From contig DXAH01000054.1 of assembly GCA_019117105.1 (NCBI GenBank), forward strand, positions 1 to 17,350: a stretch of DNA of 17,350 nucleotides, in the 5' to 3' direction. Positions 1-7,636 of this stretch are shown here, in pieces; position 1 is the stretch's first letter; each line of letters starts with the position of its first letter. This DNA is from Duodenibacillus intestinigallinarum (lineage in GTDB: Bacteria; Pseudomonadota; Gammaproteobacteria; Burkholderiales; Burkholderiaceae_F). The notes under the pieces are model-generated. The model saw only the letters and a list, made by a program, of their open reading frames with translations, did not search any database and was not told where the DNA came from. A program made the position numbers and the translations under genes.

Positions 1-15
1 TAAGACGAAAAATTT

Positions 16-405
16 TCAGGCCTCTGTTTCGTCCAAAGGCTTGATGAGCTGATGAATGCCGCCGTGACGCGGGCGCGGGACGGCCGTGCGCTCCTTGTTC
101 TGTGCGCGCAGGCGGCGCACTTCCATGGGCGAAAGCGCAAGCGCTACGGCAATATCGATGCGATCGTCCGGCTTCAGAACGGTCTCGGGCGTGCATTTTT
201 CGCAGAAGATGCCGCAGGTAGTTTCGCGGGGAAAGCCGGCCGATTCGAGTGCATCGGCAACCACAGCTCCTTCGGAAACGTCGAGTTCATGCAGCTCGGC
301 ACCCCCTTTTCGTCGGGGACAACAAATGTAAACGCGCATGGAGTTCACGGGTATGAAAAAGCGCGGGTCAAGACCGAGGCCTTTTGCCGCGCTTGGTTGT
401 TTCAA
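16..405 (-). CDS. RnfH-family (UPF0125) ubiquitin-like small protein
   Basis: Up to 129 residues. The core fits the RnfH/UPF0125 family: a first strand (MRVYICC), then VADALESAG, then a DDRIDIA...SPMEVRRLRAQ stretch matching the family's usual GDRVEIYRPL..DPKEARRRRA ending. These proteins have a beta-grasp, ThiS-like fold; their biochemical role is poorly known despite the link with Rnf genes in some genomes, and no rnf gene is seen here. Unusually, it has five cysteines (28, 29, 64, 68, 71), including C-x3-C-x2-C. The start is uncertain: TTG at 405, GTG at 348 or ATG at 339, none with a clear Shine-Dalgarno. The family core begins near residue 23, so the short starts are realistic. It lies 15 bases after purM on the same strand and is probably co-transcribed with it. 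Family assignment is fairly sure; function is unknown. Confidence 0.7.
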   Translation of the reverse strand: MKQPSAAKGLGLDPRFFIPVNSMRVYICCPRRKGGAELHELDVSEGAVVADALESAGFPRETTCGIFCEKCTPETVLKPDDRIDIAVALALSPMEVRRLRAQNKERTAVPRPRHGGIHQLIKPLDETEA

Positions 406-420
406 ACAGTCTGAAGCCGC

Positions 421-1449
421 TTAGATGACCACGCAGGGAGCTTCGCCGGCGGGCAGTTCGCGAATCTCGCCGATCGTGTAGACCGTTTCGCCTTCGGCTT
501 CAAAGAGCGCCTTGGCGCGCTCGGCGTCGGCCGCGTCGACCACGATGGCCATGCCGATGCCGTTATTGAAGACGCGGTGCATTTCGTGGGCGTCAATGTT
601 GCCCTTTTCCTGCAGCCAGTCGAAGATGGCTGGACGCTTCCAGCTGTCAGCGTGCACCACGCACTGGGTGCCTTCGGGCAGAACGCGTGGAATGTTTTCC
701 ACCAGACCGCCGCCCGTGATGTGAGCCATGCCCTTGATCTTCACGGACTTCATCACGTTGAGGACCTGCTTGACGTAGATTCGGGTGGGTTCCATTGCGC
801 GGTCAGCGAGCGTGGCGCCGTCAAAGGGCATGTTCCAGTCGGCGCCGGAGACTTCCACCACTTTGCGGATGAGGGAGAAGCCATTGGAGTGCGGGCCGGA
901 GCTAGCCAGACCGATCACAACGTCGCCCGGTTTGATGCTCTTGCCGTCAATAATTTCGTCTTTTTCAACGATGCCCACGGCAAAGCCCGCGAGGTCGTAT
1001 TCGCCATCGGGGTACATACCCGGCATTTCAGCCGTTTCGCCGCCGATCAGCGCGCAGCCGGCGAGTTCGCAACCGTGAGCGATGCCCTTGACAACGCGTT
1101 CGGCCGTGTCAACGTCGAGCTTTCCGCAGCCGAAGTAGTCAAGGAAGAAGAGGCTCTTGGCACCCTGCACGAGGATGTCGTTGACGCTCATGGCGACCAG
1201 ATCCTGACCCACCGTATCATGACGGTTAAGCTGGAAGGCGAGCATGAGCTTTGTTCCCACGCCGTCGGTACCTGAGACGAGTACCGGGTTTTTGTATTCT
1301 TTGCTGATTTCAAAGAGAGCACCGAATCCGCCGATGGAGCCGAGAACACCGGGGATCATGGTGCGCTTGGCGGCGGGTTTGATGCGATCAACGAGTTCAT
1401 CGCCGTTGTCGATGGAGACGCCGGCGGCGGCATAGGAAAGCTGAGTCAT
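421..1449 (-). CDS. purM: Phosphoribosylformylglycinamidine cyclo-ligase (AIR synthetase)
   Basis: PurM catalyses the ATP-dependent ring closure of formylglycinamidine ribonucleotide to aminoimidazole ribonucleotide, the fifth step of purine synthesis, in the cytoplasm. The 342-residue length is normal for the family (about 345). Visible signatures are SGTDGVGTK (59-67), the VNDILVQGA stretch (89-97), GGETAEMPGMY (136-146) and, in the C-terminal half, SSGPHSNGFSLIRK and HITGGGLVENIPR, all typical of the PurM ATP-grasp-like fold. The start is ATG at 1449; no good Shine-Dalgarno precedes it. It is transcribed divergently from hda across a 199-base gap. In several Burkholderiales an AI-2E-type permease sits between these genes (from memory); here it is absent. 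The RnfH-family gene follows closely. Confidence 0.97.
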   Translation of the reverse strand: MTQLSYAAAGVSIDNGDELVDRIKPAAKRTMIPGVLGSIGGFGALFEISKEYKNPVLVSGTDGVGTKLMLAFQLNRHDTVGQDLVAMSVNDILVQGAKSLFFLDYFGCGKLDVDTAERVVKGIAHGCELAGCALIGGETAEMPGMYPDGEYDLAGFAVGIVEKDEIIDGKSIKPGDVVIGLASSGPHSNGFSLIRKVVEVSGADWNMPFDGATLADRAMEPTRIYVKQVLNVMKSVKIKGMAHITGGGLVENIPRVLPEGTQCVVHADSWKRPAIFDWLQEKGNIDAHEMHRVFNNGIGMAIVVDAADAERAKALFEAEGETVYTIGEIRELPAGEAPCVVI

Positions 1450-1484
1450 TGTTTTGATGAGGCAATCAAGAGAATTTAGAACGC

Positions 1485-1514
1485 CGAAGCCGGCTTCGCG
1501 CTAAACTTAAGCGC
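1485..1514. repeat. Adjacent inverted repeats in the purM-hda divergent gap
   Basis: A perfect 14-base palindrome (CGAAGCCGGCTTCG, 1485-1498) is directly followed by a second inverted repeat, GCGCT (1498-1502) and AGCGC (1510-1514) with a 7-base spacer. They lie 36-65 bases upstream of the purM start, inside the shared purM/hda control region. On the purM mRNA they could form leader hairpins; on DNA they could be protein sites. I could not find convincing -35/-10 boxes for either gene here, so the role is open. Confidence 0.4.
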
Positions 1515-1648
1515 CGTGCCGACGTTTGCATTAAATATGGCATTTTAGCCCACTCGGACGCAAGCTGTCTTGTGTTGTGCAGTATTCGCAGACGCAATTT
1601 CGGTCGTGTCCGGTTACCGTTTAACTTTTCGAGCACTGCTTAACTCAA

Positions 1649-2308
1649 TTGAACGCGCAGCCTACCGAACAACTTTTGCTCAATCTTGTTGAGCCCGAAG
1701 CACCGACGCTGGACAATTTCCGTGTCGGCAGCAACGCTGAGCTTTTGGCTGCGCTGCGTGACTGCAAGAAGGGACAGGGGCCGCAGTTCATTTATATATG
1801 GGGGCCACCCGGTAGCGGCCGTTCGCACTTGTTGCGGGCCATTACGCCGACTCAGCGCATGCGCGTTCCCGAATACGATGAGCAGACGCTTTTTTATACG
1901 GTTGACAATGTCGAGCGACTTGACGATGAAGATCTCGAACGATTGTTCTTTCTGATGAACGATGTACGTTCTCACCCGCAGGCGCGCATTGTTTGTGCGG
2001 GCACCATCCGACCTGCTGATCTCGAAATCCGCGACGACGTGAAGACTCGTCTGATGTGGGGGCTGACGTACCAGTTGCGATATTTGTCTGCTGACGAAGC
2101 GGGTGAAGAGTTCCTGCGTCTGGCTCGTGAGCGCGGCATTGAGTTCGACTCGGCCCAGAGACGTTGGATCGAAGCTCGCTGCCCGCGAGACATGCGCGGA
2201 TTACGGCGTTTTTTAGATGCGGTTGATGAAAAGGCCGTCCGCGAACACCGGCGCATCACCACGGTCCTGTTGGATGCGACGCTCAAAGATGTTCTTTCAA
2301 AGAACTGA
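1649..2308 (+). CDS. hda: DnaA regulatory inactivator Hda
   Basis: Hda binds the DNA-loaded sliding clamp and stimulates ATP hydrolysis by DnaA, preventing re-initiation of replication. The 219-residue protein starts with the expected clamp-binding hexapeptide QLLLNL (8-13), then a DnaA-like AAA+ domain: TLDNFRVGSNAELL (20-33), a Walker A-type loop GPPGSGRSH (52-60) with Arg where Lys is usual, and a box VII stretch VKTRLMWGL whose R134 should be the arginine finger acting on DnaA. The C-terminal DnaA DNA-binding domain is absent, as expected. The only start that keeps the clamp motif is TTG at 1649: an in-frame stop lies at 1622-1624 and no ATG or GTG intervenes. There is no Shine-Dalgarno. 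It is the first gene of the hda-HAD-pcnB-folK set. Confidence 0.93.
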   Translation: MNAQPTEQLLLNLVEPEAPTLDNFRVGSNAELLAALRDCKKGQGPQFIYIWGPPGSGRSHLLRAITPTQRMRVPEYDEQTLFYTVDNVERLDDEDLERLFFLMNDVRSHPQARIVCAGTIRPADLEIRDDVKTRLMWGLTYQLRYLSADEAGEEFLRLARERGIEFDSAQRRWIEARCPRDMRGLRRFLDAVDEKAVREHRRITTVLLDATLKDVLSKN

Positions 2309-2318
2309 GGAAGGATTT

Positions 2319-3089
2319 GTGAAGCTTGTAGTTTACGACCTTGATCACACGTTGATGCCCATTGATACGGGGGATATCTGGTGCAAGTGGCTCCTCAGGG
2401 CCTGCGAAAAGGCTGTGCGTATGACTGCAGAAGAAACGCTTGATCGTTTTACGCGCGAATATATCGAGCAGACATTGAACATTGATGAGTACGAAATGTG
2501 GCAGATGCAGTTTCTGGCTCAGTTCAATCGTGCGGATTTGGATGCGGCTCGCAAAGCTTATCGCGCGGAGGTGCTCGAAAAAATTCTTCCCGCAAGTTCC
2601 GTCAGAATTGTCAATGAAGCCAAACAAGCGGGCGCCGTCACGGCGATCTGTTCGGCTACTTACAGTTATGCCACGCAGCCTTCCGCCGAACTGTTCGGCG
2701 TGGATTACCTGCTGTCGGTCAGACCTCAGGAAGACCAATCGGGCAATTTCACCGGTCGCTGGATTGAGCCGATCACGTATCAGCAGGGCAAAGTGACGGC
2801 CGTTGAAAAACTCGTTGATGAGTTGAAACGACAGGGCACGACGATCGACGAATACGAATTCTGGTCGGACAGCGACGCTGATCTTGCTCTTTTTGAGTAT
2901 GTTGACAAAAAGGGAGGGCGATGTTGCGTTGTGAATGCAAGGGAGACGTTGCTGCGCATTGCGAGCGAACGCGGCTGGCGTGTGACGGACAGTTACACTC
3001 AGGCAGAGTATGACTTTGCGGCGCAACTTGTTGCCAAAGCGCTGGCAAATCGAGAAAATGCGCCTCGTCTTTTGAGAAAAAGCAAGTAG
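2319..3089 (+). CDS. HAD-IB family phosphatase
   Basis: A 256-residue cytoplasmic haloacid dehalogenase-superfamily hydrolase of the SerB-like IB group. All four motifs are visible: motif I DLDHT (D7 nucleophile, D9 acid/base), motif II ICSATYS (S112), motif III Lys in QQGKVTAVEK (K158), and motif IV SDSDADLALFE (D184 and D188, Mg2+ ligands). A helical cap (about 20-90) lies between motifs I and II. The substrate cannot be told from sequence; relatives include phosphoserine-, histidinol-phosphate- and lipid-phosphate phosphatases. I chose GTG at 2319 because GAGGAAGG (2307-2314) precedes it at good spacing and the family begins at this strand; the reading frame stays open further upstream but there overlaps hda. 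It starts 10 bases after the hda stop, so translational coupling is likely. Confidence 0.9.
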   Translation: MKLVVYDLDHTLMPIDTGDIWCKWLLRACEKAVRMTAEETLDRFTREYIEQTLNIDEYEMWQMQFLAQFNRADLDAARKAYRAEVLEKILPASSVRIVNEAKQAGAVTAICSATYSYATQPSAELFGVDYLLSVRPQEDQSGNFTGRWIEPITYQQGKVTAVEKLVDELKRQGTTIDEYEFWSDSDADLALFEYVDKKGGRCCVVNARETLLRIASERGWRVTDSYTQAEYDFAAQLVAKALANRENAPRLLRKSK

Positions 3090-3149
3090 AAAAACGAAAA
3101 GAGCCGCATGCAAATCAACAGAAGAGCGGACGAACGGAGTAAAGAATAA

Positions 3150-4730
3150 GTGTTTGATTACGTCAAGCGCATGATCGCCTCCATCGTGGGGCGCAACAAT
3201 CACGAGGTCAATAAGGAGCCTCGCATTATTAAGGCAAGCGAACACGGCATTGATCCGAAAATGGTGAGCTTTGCCGCGGTGCGTACGTGCTCAATTTTGC
3301 AGCAGCGAGGCTACAAAGCCTACGTTGTGGGCGGCGCTGTGCGTGATTTGTTGCTCGGGGTCAAGCCCAAAGACTTCGATGTGGCCACTGATGCCACTCC
3401 CGAACAGGTCAAGCGTGCTCAGCGCCGCGCCTTCATCATCGGACGTCGTTTCCGTCTGGTGCATGTGGTGTTCGGCAACGAAATCGTTGAATGTTCGACA
3501 TTCAGAGCACTGGATGCTTCGGGCGTTCGCAAGGATGCTTCCGGCCGCGTCATTTCCGACAACATTTTCGGGGAGATGTGGGAGGACGCTGCGCGTCGCG
3601 ACTTTACGATCAATGCGCTTTACTACGATCCGTCGACGGGGGACATTTACGATTATCACGGGGGCTACGAGGACATTCGACGCAAGACGTTGCGCATGAT
3701 CGGTTATCCGCAGGCGCGCTATCGAGAGGACCCGGTGCGCATGATGCGTGCCGTGCGTATTTCTGCCAAGTTGGGTTTCAAGATTGAAAAAAGTGCGGAT
3801 CGAGCCATTGCGGAAATGGCGCCGTTGCTCGGCAATGTGCCTGCAGCTCGACTTTTCGACGAAATGATCAAGCTCTTTACGTGCGGCCGCGCTGAAGAGT
3901 GTCTGCTCAAACTGCGTGCTGCGGGCCTGCATCGTTCGCTTTTGCCGATGCTCGATGTCATTCTTGATGAGCCCGACGGCGAGAAGTTTCTGATGCTCGC
4001 GCTCAAGCGCACTGACGAGCGTATCGCCGTGGGTAAAAAGATTTCGCCCGCGTTCCTGTTTGCCACGCTTTTGTGGCCGCAAGTGAAAAAGCGCTGGGAC
4101 GCCTATCAGAAGTCTTCGACAAGCAATAAGGGTTCGGCAAGAGCGATGGCGCTTTACTCGGCTGCCGAAGAAGTGATCGCCACGCAATCGGCCAAGCTTG
4201 CCATTCAGTACCGCTTTGTTGCCGACATGAAGCTTATTTGGATGCTGCAGCTTCGATTTGAACGGCGCACCGGCAAGAATCCGTACACCCTTGTCGAACA
4301 TCCTAAGTATCGAGCCGGGTATGACTTCATGCTTTTGCGCAGTGCTTTAGGGCATGTTCCCGAGAGTCTCGTACACTGGTGGGAAGATTTTGTCGACGCA
4401 GATGAACAAAAGCGCGCCGACATGGTGGCTCAGGCCGAGGTCGAAGCGCGCCGCACGGCGGCCCAAGCACGAGCCGGCTCTAAGAGTCGTCAAAAAGAGC
4501 AGCGCGACGAAGAGCGCTTCACGGAAGAGGCCACGCGTTACGAGCCCCGCAGTAAGACCTCCCGACGTCGCCGATCTTCGGCGGAAAAGGCCGGAATCGA
4601 GGGGCAGGCAAGTGAAGCGAAGTTTGCAGAAAAACCTGACAATGCCGCTTCTGTTGTTTCGGCCAAGCCCAAACGCCGCCGTCGCCGTCCCAAGAGCGAC
4701 AAGGCTGAATCCAAGTCTGAACAATCATGA
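3150..4730 (+). CDS. pcnB: Poly(A) polymerase I
   Basis: PcnB adds 3' poly(A) tails to RNA, which promotes mRNA decay and affects small-RNA and plasmid antisense-RNA turnover. The 526-residue protein has the class II nucleotidyltransferase head: GGAVRD (61-66), the catalytic pair in DFDVATD (D75 and D77), GRRFRLVHVVFG (98-109), RDFTINALYYD (150-160), and YREDPVRMMRAVR (191-203). The GRRFRLVHVVFG stretch and the long basic tail favour poly(A) polymerase over CCA-adding enzyme. The last ~90 residues are charged and low in complexity, with five consecutive arginines (509-513); a basic tail is usual in this family and probably binds RNA. The start is GTG at 3150 with GGAG at 3136-3139. The stop overlaps the folK start (ATGA), implying translational coupling. 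Confidence 0.95.
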   Translation: MFDYVKRMIASIVGRNNHEVNKEPRIIKASEHGIDPKMVSFAAVRTCSILQQRGYKAYVVGGAVRDLLLGVKPKDFDVATDATPEQVKRAQRRAFIIGRRFRLVHVVFGNEIVECSTFRALDASGVRKDASGRVISDNIFGEMWEDAARRDFTINALYYDPSTGDIYDYHGGYEDIRRKTLRMIGYPQARYREDPVRMMRAVRISAKLGFKIEKSADRAIAEMAPLLGNVPAARLFDEMIKLFTCGRAEECLLKLRAAGLHRSLLPMLDVILDEPDGEKFLMLALKRTDERIAVGKKISPAFLFATLLWPQVKKRWDAYQKSSTSNKGSARAMALYSAAEEVIATQSAKLAIQYRFVADMKLIWMLQLRFERRTGKNPYTLVEHPKYRAGYDFMLLRSALGHVPESLVHWWEDFVDADEQKRADMVAQAEVEARRTAAQARAGSKSRQKEQRDEERFTEEATRYEPRSKTSRRRRSSAEKAGIEGQASEAKFAEKPDNAASVVSAKPKRRRRRPKSDKAESKSEQS

Positions 4731-5209
4731 CCGAAGCCGTAATCGCGTTGGGTGCCAATCTGGGTGAGCCCAAAAAGGCGCTTGAACAAGCGCTCAAAAG
4801 GATCAGTAAGATTGAGCAGACGATCTTGCTCAAGGCAAGCTCTTTTTATCGCACGGCACCAGTTGATTCTTCCGGACCGGACTATGTCAATGCTGTTGTG
4901 ACGGTGGAAACGGAACTGGAACCGGAAGCGTTGTTGCGCGCACTTTTTGCCATTGAAAACGAAGCGCATCGCGTTCGTCCGGAGGGGGTGCACAATGCAC
5001 CGCGCACGTTGGATTTGGATCTGCTTTTATACGGTGACGTGGTTCAGCAGACGCCTTTTCTGACTCTGCCGCACCCGCGTATGCACGAACGTGCCTTTGT
5101 GCTGGTTCCGCTTTTGGAAATTGAACCGGACTGCTGGATTCCCGGTAAGGGGCCTGCCGGCGACTTTCTAGAAAGTGTTAAGGATCAGGCGACTAGCCGC
5201 TTGCCTTGA
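4727..5209 (+). CDS. folK: 2-amino-4-hydroxy-6-hydroxymethyldihydropteridine pyrophosphokinase
   Basis: HPPK transfers pyrophosphate from ATP to 6-hydroxymethyl-7,8-dihydropterin, the step before dihydropteroate synthase in folate synthesis. The 160-residue length is typical. Signatures: IALGANLG at the N-terminus, SSFYRTAPV (38-46) with the pterin-binding region, the HPPK signature HNAPRTLDLDLL (89-100) with the Mg2+-binding aspartates D96 and D98, and LPHPRMHERAFVLVPL (114-129). Its ATG overlaps the pcnB stop by four bases (ATGA), so it is read by coupled translation from the hda-HAD-pcnB transcript. The usual Burkholderiales follower gene panB is not here; an amino-acid-binding protein gene follows after a 157-base structured gap. 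Confidence 0.96.
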   Translation: MTEAVIALGANLGEPKKALEQALKRISKIEQTILLKASSFYRTAPVDSSGPDYVNAVVTVETELEPEALLRALFAIENEAHRVRPEGVHNAPRTLDLDLLLYGDVVQQTPFLTLPHPRMHERAFVLVPLLEIEPDCWIPGKGPAGDFLESVKDQATSRLP

Positions 5210-5228
5210 AAAAAGCTTAGCGTCCAAT

Positions 5229-5348
5229 ACGAAATACCTAGCAACACAAGTGATATTTCGTGCGAAAATTATCGGCAATTTTCAAATGCCCGCGTTTATG
5301 CCTCAGATGACGCGGTTGCGATAACAAGAACGAAGTGCCCAATGGGCA
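5229..5348 (+). promoter_or_regulatory. Structured leader with four successive inverted repeats
   Basis: Four perfect inverted repeats stand one after another, without overlap, before the binding-protein gene: ACGAAATA/TATTTCGT (5229-5236 and 5254-5261), GAAAATT/AATTTTC (5264-5270 and 5277-5283), CCGCGT/ACGCGG (5290-5295 and 5310-5315) and TGCCC/GGGCA (5336-5340 and 5344-5348). The last ends five bases before the Shine-Dalgarno. They may be RNA leader hairpins or, for the first two, operator dyads. A weak promoter candidate is TTGAAA (5206-5211) with TACGAA (5228-5233), 16-base spacer, overlapping the folK stop. I recognise no known riboswitch. No U-tract terminator is evident here for folK. 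Confidence 0.45.
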
Positions 5349-5366
5349 AAAACGGAGGAACACAAA

Positions 5367-6119
5367 GTGAAAAGTAAGATTTTTGCCACGCTTGCCGCCG
5401 GTGTCATGGCGTTAGCTTCCTTTGCCGCGAGCGCTGCCGATACGCTTCGCGTCGGTACGCATCCGACCTTTGCTCCCTTTGAGTTCCTCGACAGCTCCAG
5501 TCGTGAATACGTCGGTTTCGATATGGATATGATCCGCGAAATCGGCAAGCGCATGAACGTTGAGGTGGAATTCGTCAACATGGGGTTTGACGGCCTGATT
5601 CCCGCGTTGATGACCAACAACATTGACATCGTGGTGAGCGGTGTGACGATCACGGAAGAACGTAAAAAGCGCGTTGACTTCTGTGAACCCTATTACCAGG
5701 CCGGTCAGGGTCTGATGATTCGTGTCGGCGACGAAGCCAAGTATCAGAAGATCGAAGATCTGCACAACAAGACGATTGCCGTGCAGATCGGCACGACCGG
5801 CGCCGAAGTGGCCAAGGGTATCCCCGGTACCAAGATCAAGGCTTTCAACACAAGTGCAGAAGCCTTCATGGATCTGAAGATGAACGGTAGTGATGTGGTG
5901 ATTACCGACCGTCCGGTGATCGGCTACTTTTTGGTGACCAATGCGCGTGCCGCCAAAGGACTCAAGCGCCAGCCCATGCAGTTTGACAGCGAATATTTCG
6001 GGTTTGCGGTCAAGAAGGGCAATACGGAATTGCGCGACAAGGTCAATGCCGCCATGAAGAGCATGAAAGATGACGGAACTTACGACAAGATCTACGCCAA
6101 GTGGTTTGGCGAGTCTTAA
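5367..6119 (+). CDS. Amino acid ABC transporter, periplasmic substrate-binding protein
   Basis: A 250-residue family 3 solute-binding protein that would capture an amino acid in the periplasm and deliver it to an inner-membrane ABC transporter. It has a Sec signal peptide: basic start MKSK, a hydrophobic core and an ASA-A cleavage site near residue 23. The family signature G-F-D-M-D-M-x3-I (50-59) follows the first lobe, with THPTFAPFEF (31-40) and SGVTITEERKKRVDF (91-105) typical of ligand-pocket loops. The second lobe includes KTIAVQIGTTGAEV and DVVITDRPVIGYF. Start: GTG at 5367 with a strong GGAGGA at 5354-5359. No permease or ATPase gene adjoins it, and a terminator follows, so it appears monocistronic. 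The ligand (polar, basic or Gln-type) cannot be fixed from sequence alone. Confidence 0.93.
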   Translation: MKSKIFATLAAGVMALASFAASAADTLRVGTHPTFAPFEFLDSSSREYVGFDMDMIREIGKRMNVEVEFVNMGFDGLIPALMTNNIDIVVSGVTITEERKKRVDFCEPYYQAGQGLMIRVGDEAKYQKIEDLHNKTIAVQIGTTGAEVAKGIPGTKIKAFNTSAEAFMDLKMNGSDVVITDRPVIGYFLVTNARAAKGLKRQPMQFDSEYFGFAVKKGNTELRDKVNAAMKSMKDDGTYDKIYAKWFGES

Positions 6120-6142
6120 GTGCTCCTAAAATTGTTAAGATC

Positions 6143-6180
6143 AAGCGGCCGCCTGAACAAGTTTCAAGCGGCCGTTTCCT
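6143..6180 (+). terminator. Rho-independent terminator after the binding-protein gene
   Basis: Stem CGGCCGC (6146-6152) pairs with GCGGCCG (6168-6174). It continues inward with TGAA/TTCA across one mismatch, and outward as an A/T-rich base. A pyrimidine tract (TTTCCTTTCC) follows. It begins 24 bases after the stop codon and should end the binding-protein transcript. Confidence 0.8.
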
Positions 6181-6222
6181 TTCCTTCGCTTCCTATCTGA
6201 CTTTTTGCTTTCGTCTTTTTCG

Positions 6223-7470
6223 ATGGAAAACACCACAAAAATTTTGGCCGGTGCCACGTGCGCTCTGGCTGTCGCGGCTGTCGGCGGCTGTTGGTTTTAT
6301 GGAATCTATTCGGCCGGAAAAGCGTTCGATGAGACGGCTATCAGTAATTTTTCGTCCGTGCTTCCTGCCGAGCTGGCCGCGCGTGTGACCAAGTACGAGG
6401 GCGGCTTCTTCAAAAAGACCTTCCAGGTGACGTTCGAAGCCGTGGGCGGCATTCAACTCGGAACGTTCAATGGCCGTGCCTATCCCGGGCTTACGACGAA
6501 AGTGGAACTTACCCGCGCGGCTGATACCAATTTCGAGCAGGGGCTTTTGAGAGCGGGCGTGCAGAACTTCGATGACCGCATCGAAGTGTCCTACACGGCC
6601 TGGGATGCTCTGACGTCCGGCAGCCAGGCGCTGCCCAGCGCGAGACTGACGTACAAGATCAAACCGTTTACGGTAGTGGCCGGAGGTCAGTGCTCGTTTG
6701 AAGCTTTTGAGTTCGATATCGAAACCGGCAAGACATTGGAAGTGCGAGCACAGACGCCGGGATTGTCATGCCGACCGGTCGGTCAGCCCGAATTGAAGCT
6801 CGGCAAGTTTGAGTTCTCCTTTGTGTCGGACGCCGCTCCTATTGCCAAGGCGCTCAATGGCGAAAATTCGGGATTGTCGGAAACATCGCTCACGATGAAG
6901 ATAGATTCGATGGTGAGCGCAGCCGCCCGCTTTGACGGATTTGATTTCAAACTTGATCTGAAGCCGGAAGAAGGGACAAAAACGTGGGCTGAGACCATGA
7001 GCTTCAGCCTCAAGAAACCGGCTTCTCCGGCTCTTTATCTGGAACTCGGGCAGATCGGCGCGGTGGATGATGTCAGCGGTTCGGTACGTGTCACAGGTAT
7101 TACTGAGGAGCTCTGTGAGCAGTTTGCGCAGATTCTGCTCGGCCCATCGTATTTGCACGATGATTTGTTAACGCTGACTCTGATGAGAGGTATTCAAAAT
7201 GACGGAGTGGTCGTCGAATTTGATCCGCTCTCGGTGTCGATCGAAGGCAATCGTGCGACCTTGTCGGGTGTCTTGCGATCTGAATCTACCGGGCAGGGAA
7301 CTCAGCCTGTCGGTCGTTTCCAATTTGAGTCGGACGAATCCATTTTGCCGCCGGAGTTGGTTGCCGACGCGCTCATGCAGGGTTATGTCAAGCAGGAAAA
7401 GAGCAAGATCAAGAGCGAAATCGTGCTCACGCCTGAGTACGGAACGGCCAATGGACTGCAGCTGTATTGA
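6223..7470 (+). CDS. DUF945 (YdgA-like) membrane-anchored protein
   Basis: A 415-residue protein of unknown function. It has one N-terminal hydrophobic segment (about residues 7-28), and the rest is a soluble, beta-rich domain predicted to face the periplasm. The stretch VTKYEGGFFKKTFQVTFE resembles the conserved Y-x-x-G-x-F segment of DUF945/YdgA proteins, and length and layout agree. VGGC at residues 20-23 loosely meets a lipobox, so a lipoprotein is an alternative to a retained anchor. Only one Lys precedes the hydrophobic stretch. I chose ATG at 6223 over TTG at 6205 as the stronger codon; neither has a Shine-Dalgarno. It follows a terminator, so it should have its own promoter, which I could not identify. 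The family assignment is moderate. Confidence 0.65.
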   Translation: MENTTKILAGATCALAVAAVGGCWFYGIYSAGKAFDETAISNFSSVLPAELAARVTKYEGGFFKKTFQVTFEAVGGIQLGTFNGRAYPGLTTKVELTRAADTNFEQGLLRAGVQNFDDRIEVSYTAWDALTSGSQALPSARLTYKIKPFTVVAGGQCSFEAFEFDIETGKTLEVRAQTPGLSCRPVGQPELKLGKFEFSFVSDAAPIAKALNGENSGLSETSLTMKIDSMVSAAARFDGFDFKLDLKPEEGTKTWAETMSFSLKKPASPALYLELGQIGAVDDVSGSVRVTGITEELCEQFAQILLGPSYLHDDLLTLTLMRGIQNDGVVVEFDPLSVSIEGNRATLSGVLRSESTGQGTQPVGRFQFESDESILPPELVADALMQGYVKQEKSKIKSEIVLTPEYGTANGLQLY

Positions 7471-7563
7471 CGTCATACGAAGGTCCGAGGTTCGGGGCCT
7501 CTCGTCGGAATCGGCTTCACAAAGACTGAGTCAGAGGATGATCTAAAAAATTTGATCGCACTC

Positions 7564-7591
7564 TTGCATTTTTCGAAAAGCTCTGTAGAAT
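7564..7591 (+). promoter_or_regulatory. Sigma70-type promoter of tRNA-Thr
   Basis: TTGCAT (7564-7569) and TAGAAT (7586-7591) are separated by 16 bases, each close to the -35 and -10 consensus. A GC-rich discriminator (GCGC) follows the -10 box, as in stringently controlled stable-RNA promoters. The mature tRNA begins 45 bases after the -10 box. Confidence 0.7.
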
Positions 7592-7636
7592 GCGCATCTC
7601 TTCGAGAGACAAACGCCTCGAAGGAAAAACAAGTGT

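Noticed and set aside
1519..1530. PurR-like half palindrome near purM (GCCGACGTTTGC)
   Set aside because: It matches part of the E. coli PurR box, but one half is poor and Betaproteobacteria are not known to me to use that LacI-type PurR. Chance is likely.
7471..7560. Terminator for the DUF945-like gene
   Set aside because: There is a small GAGG/CCTC hairpin near 7484-7496 but no T tract and the stem is short, so I did not call it.
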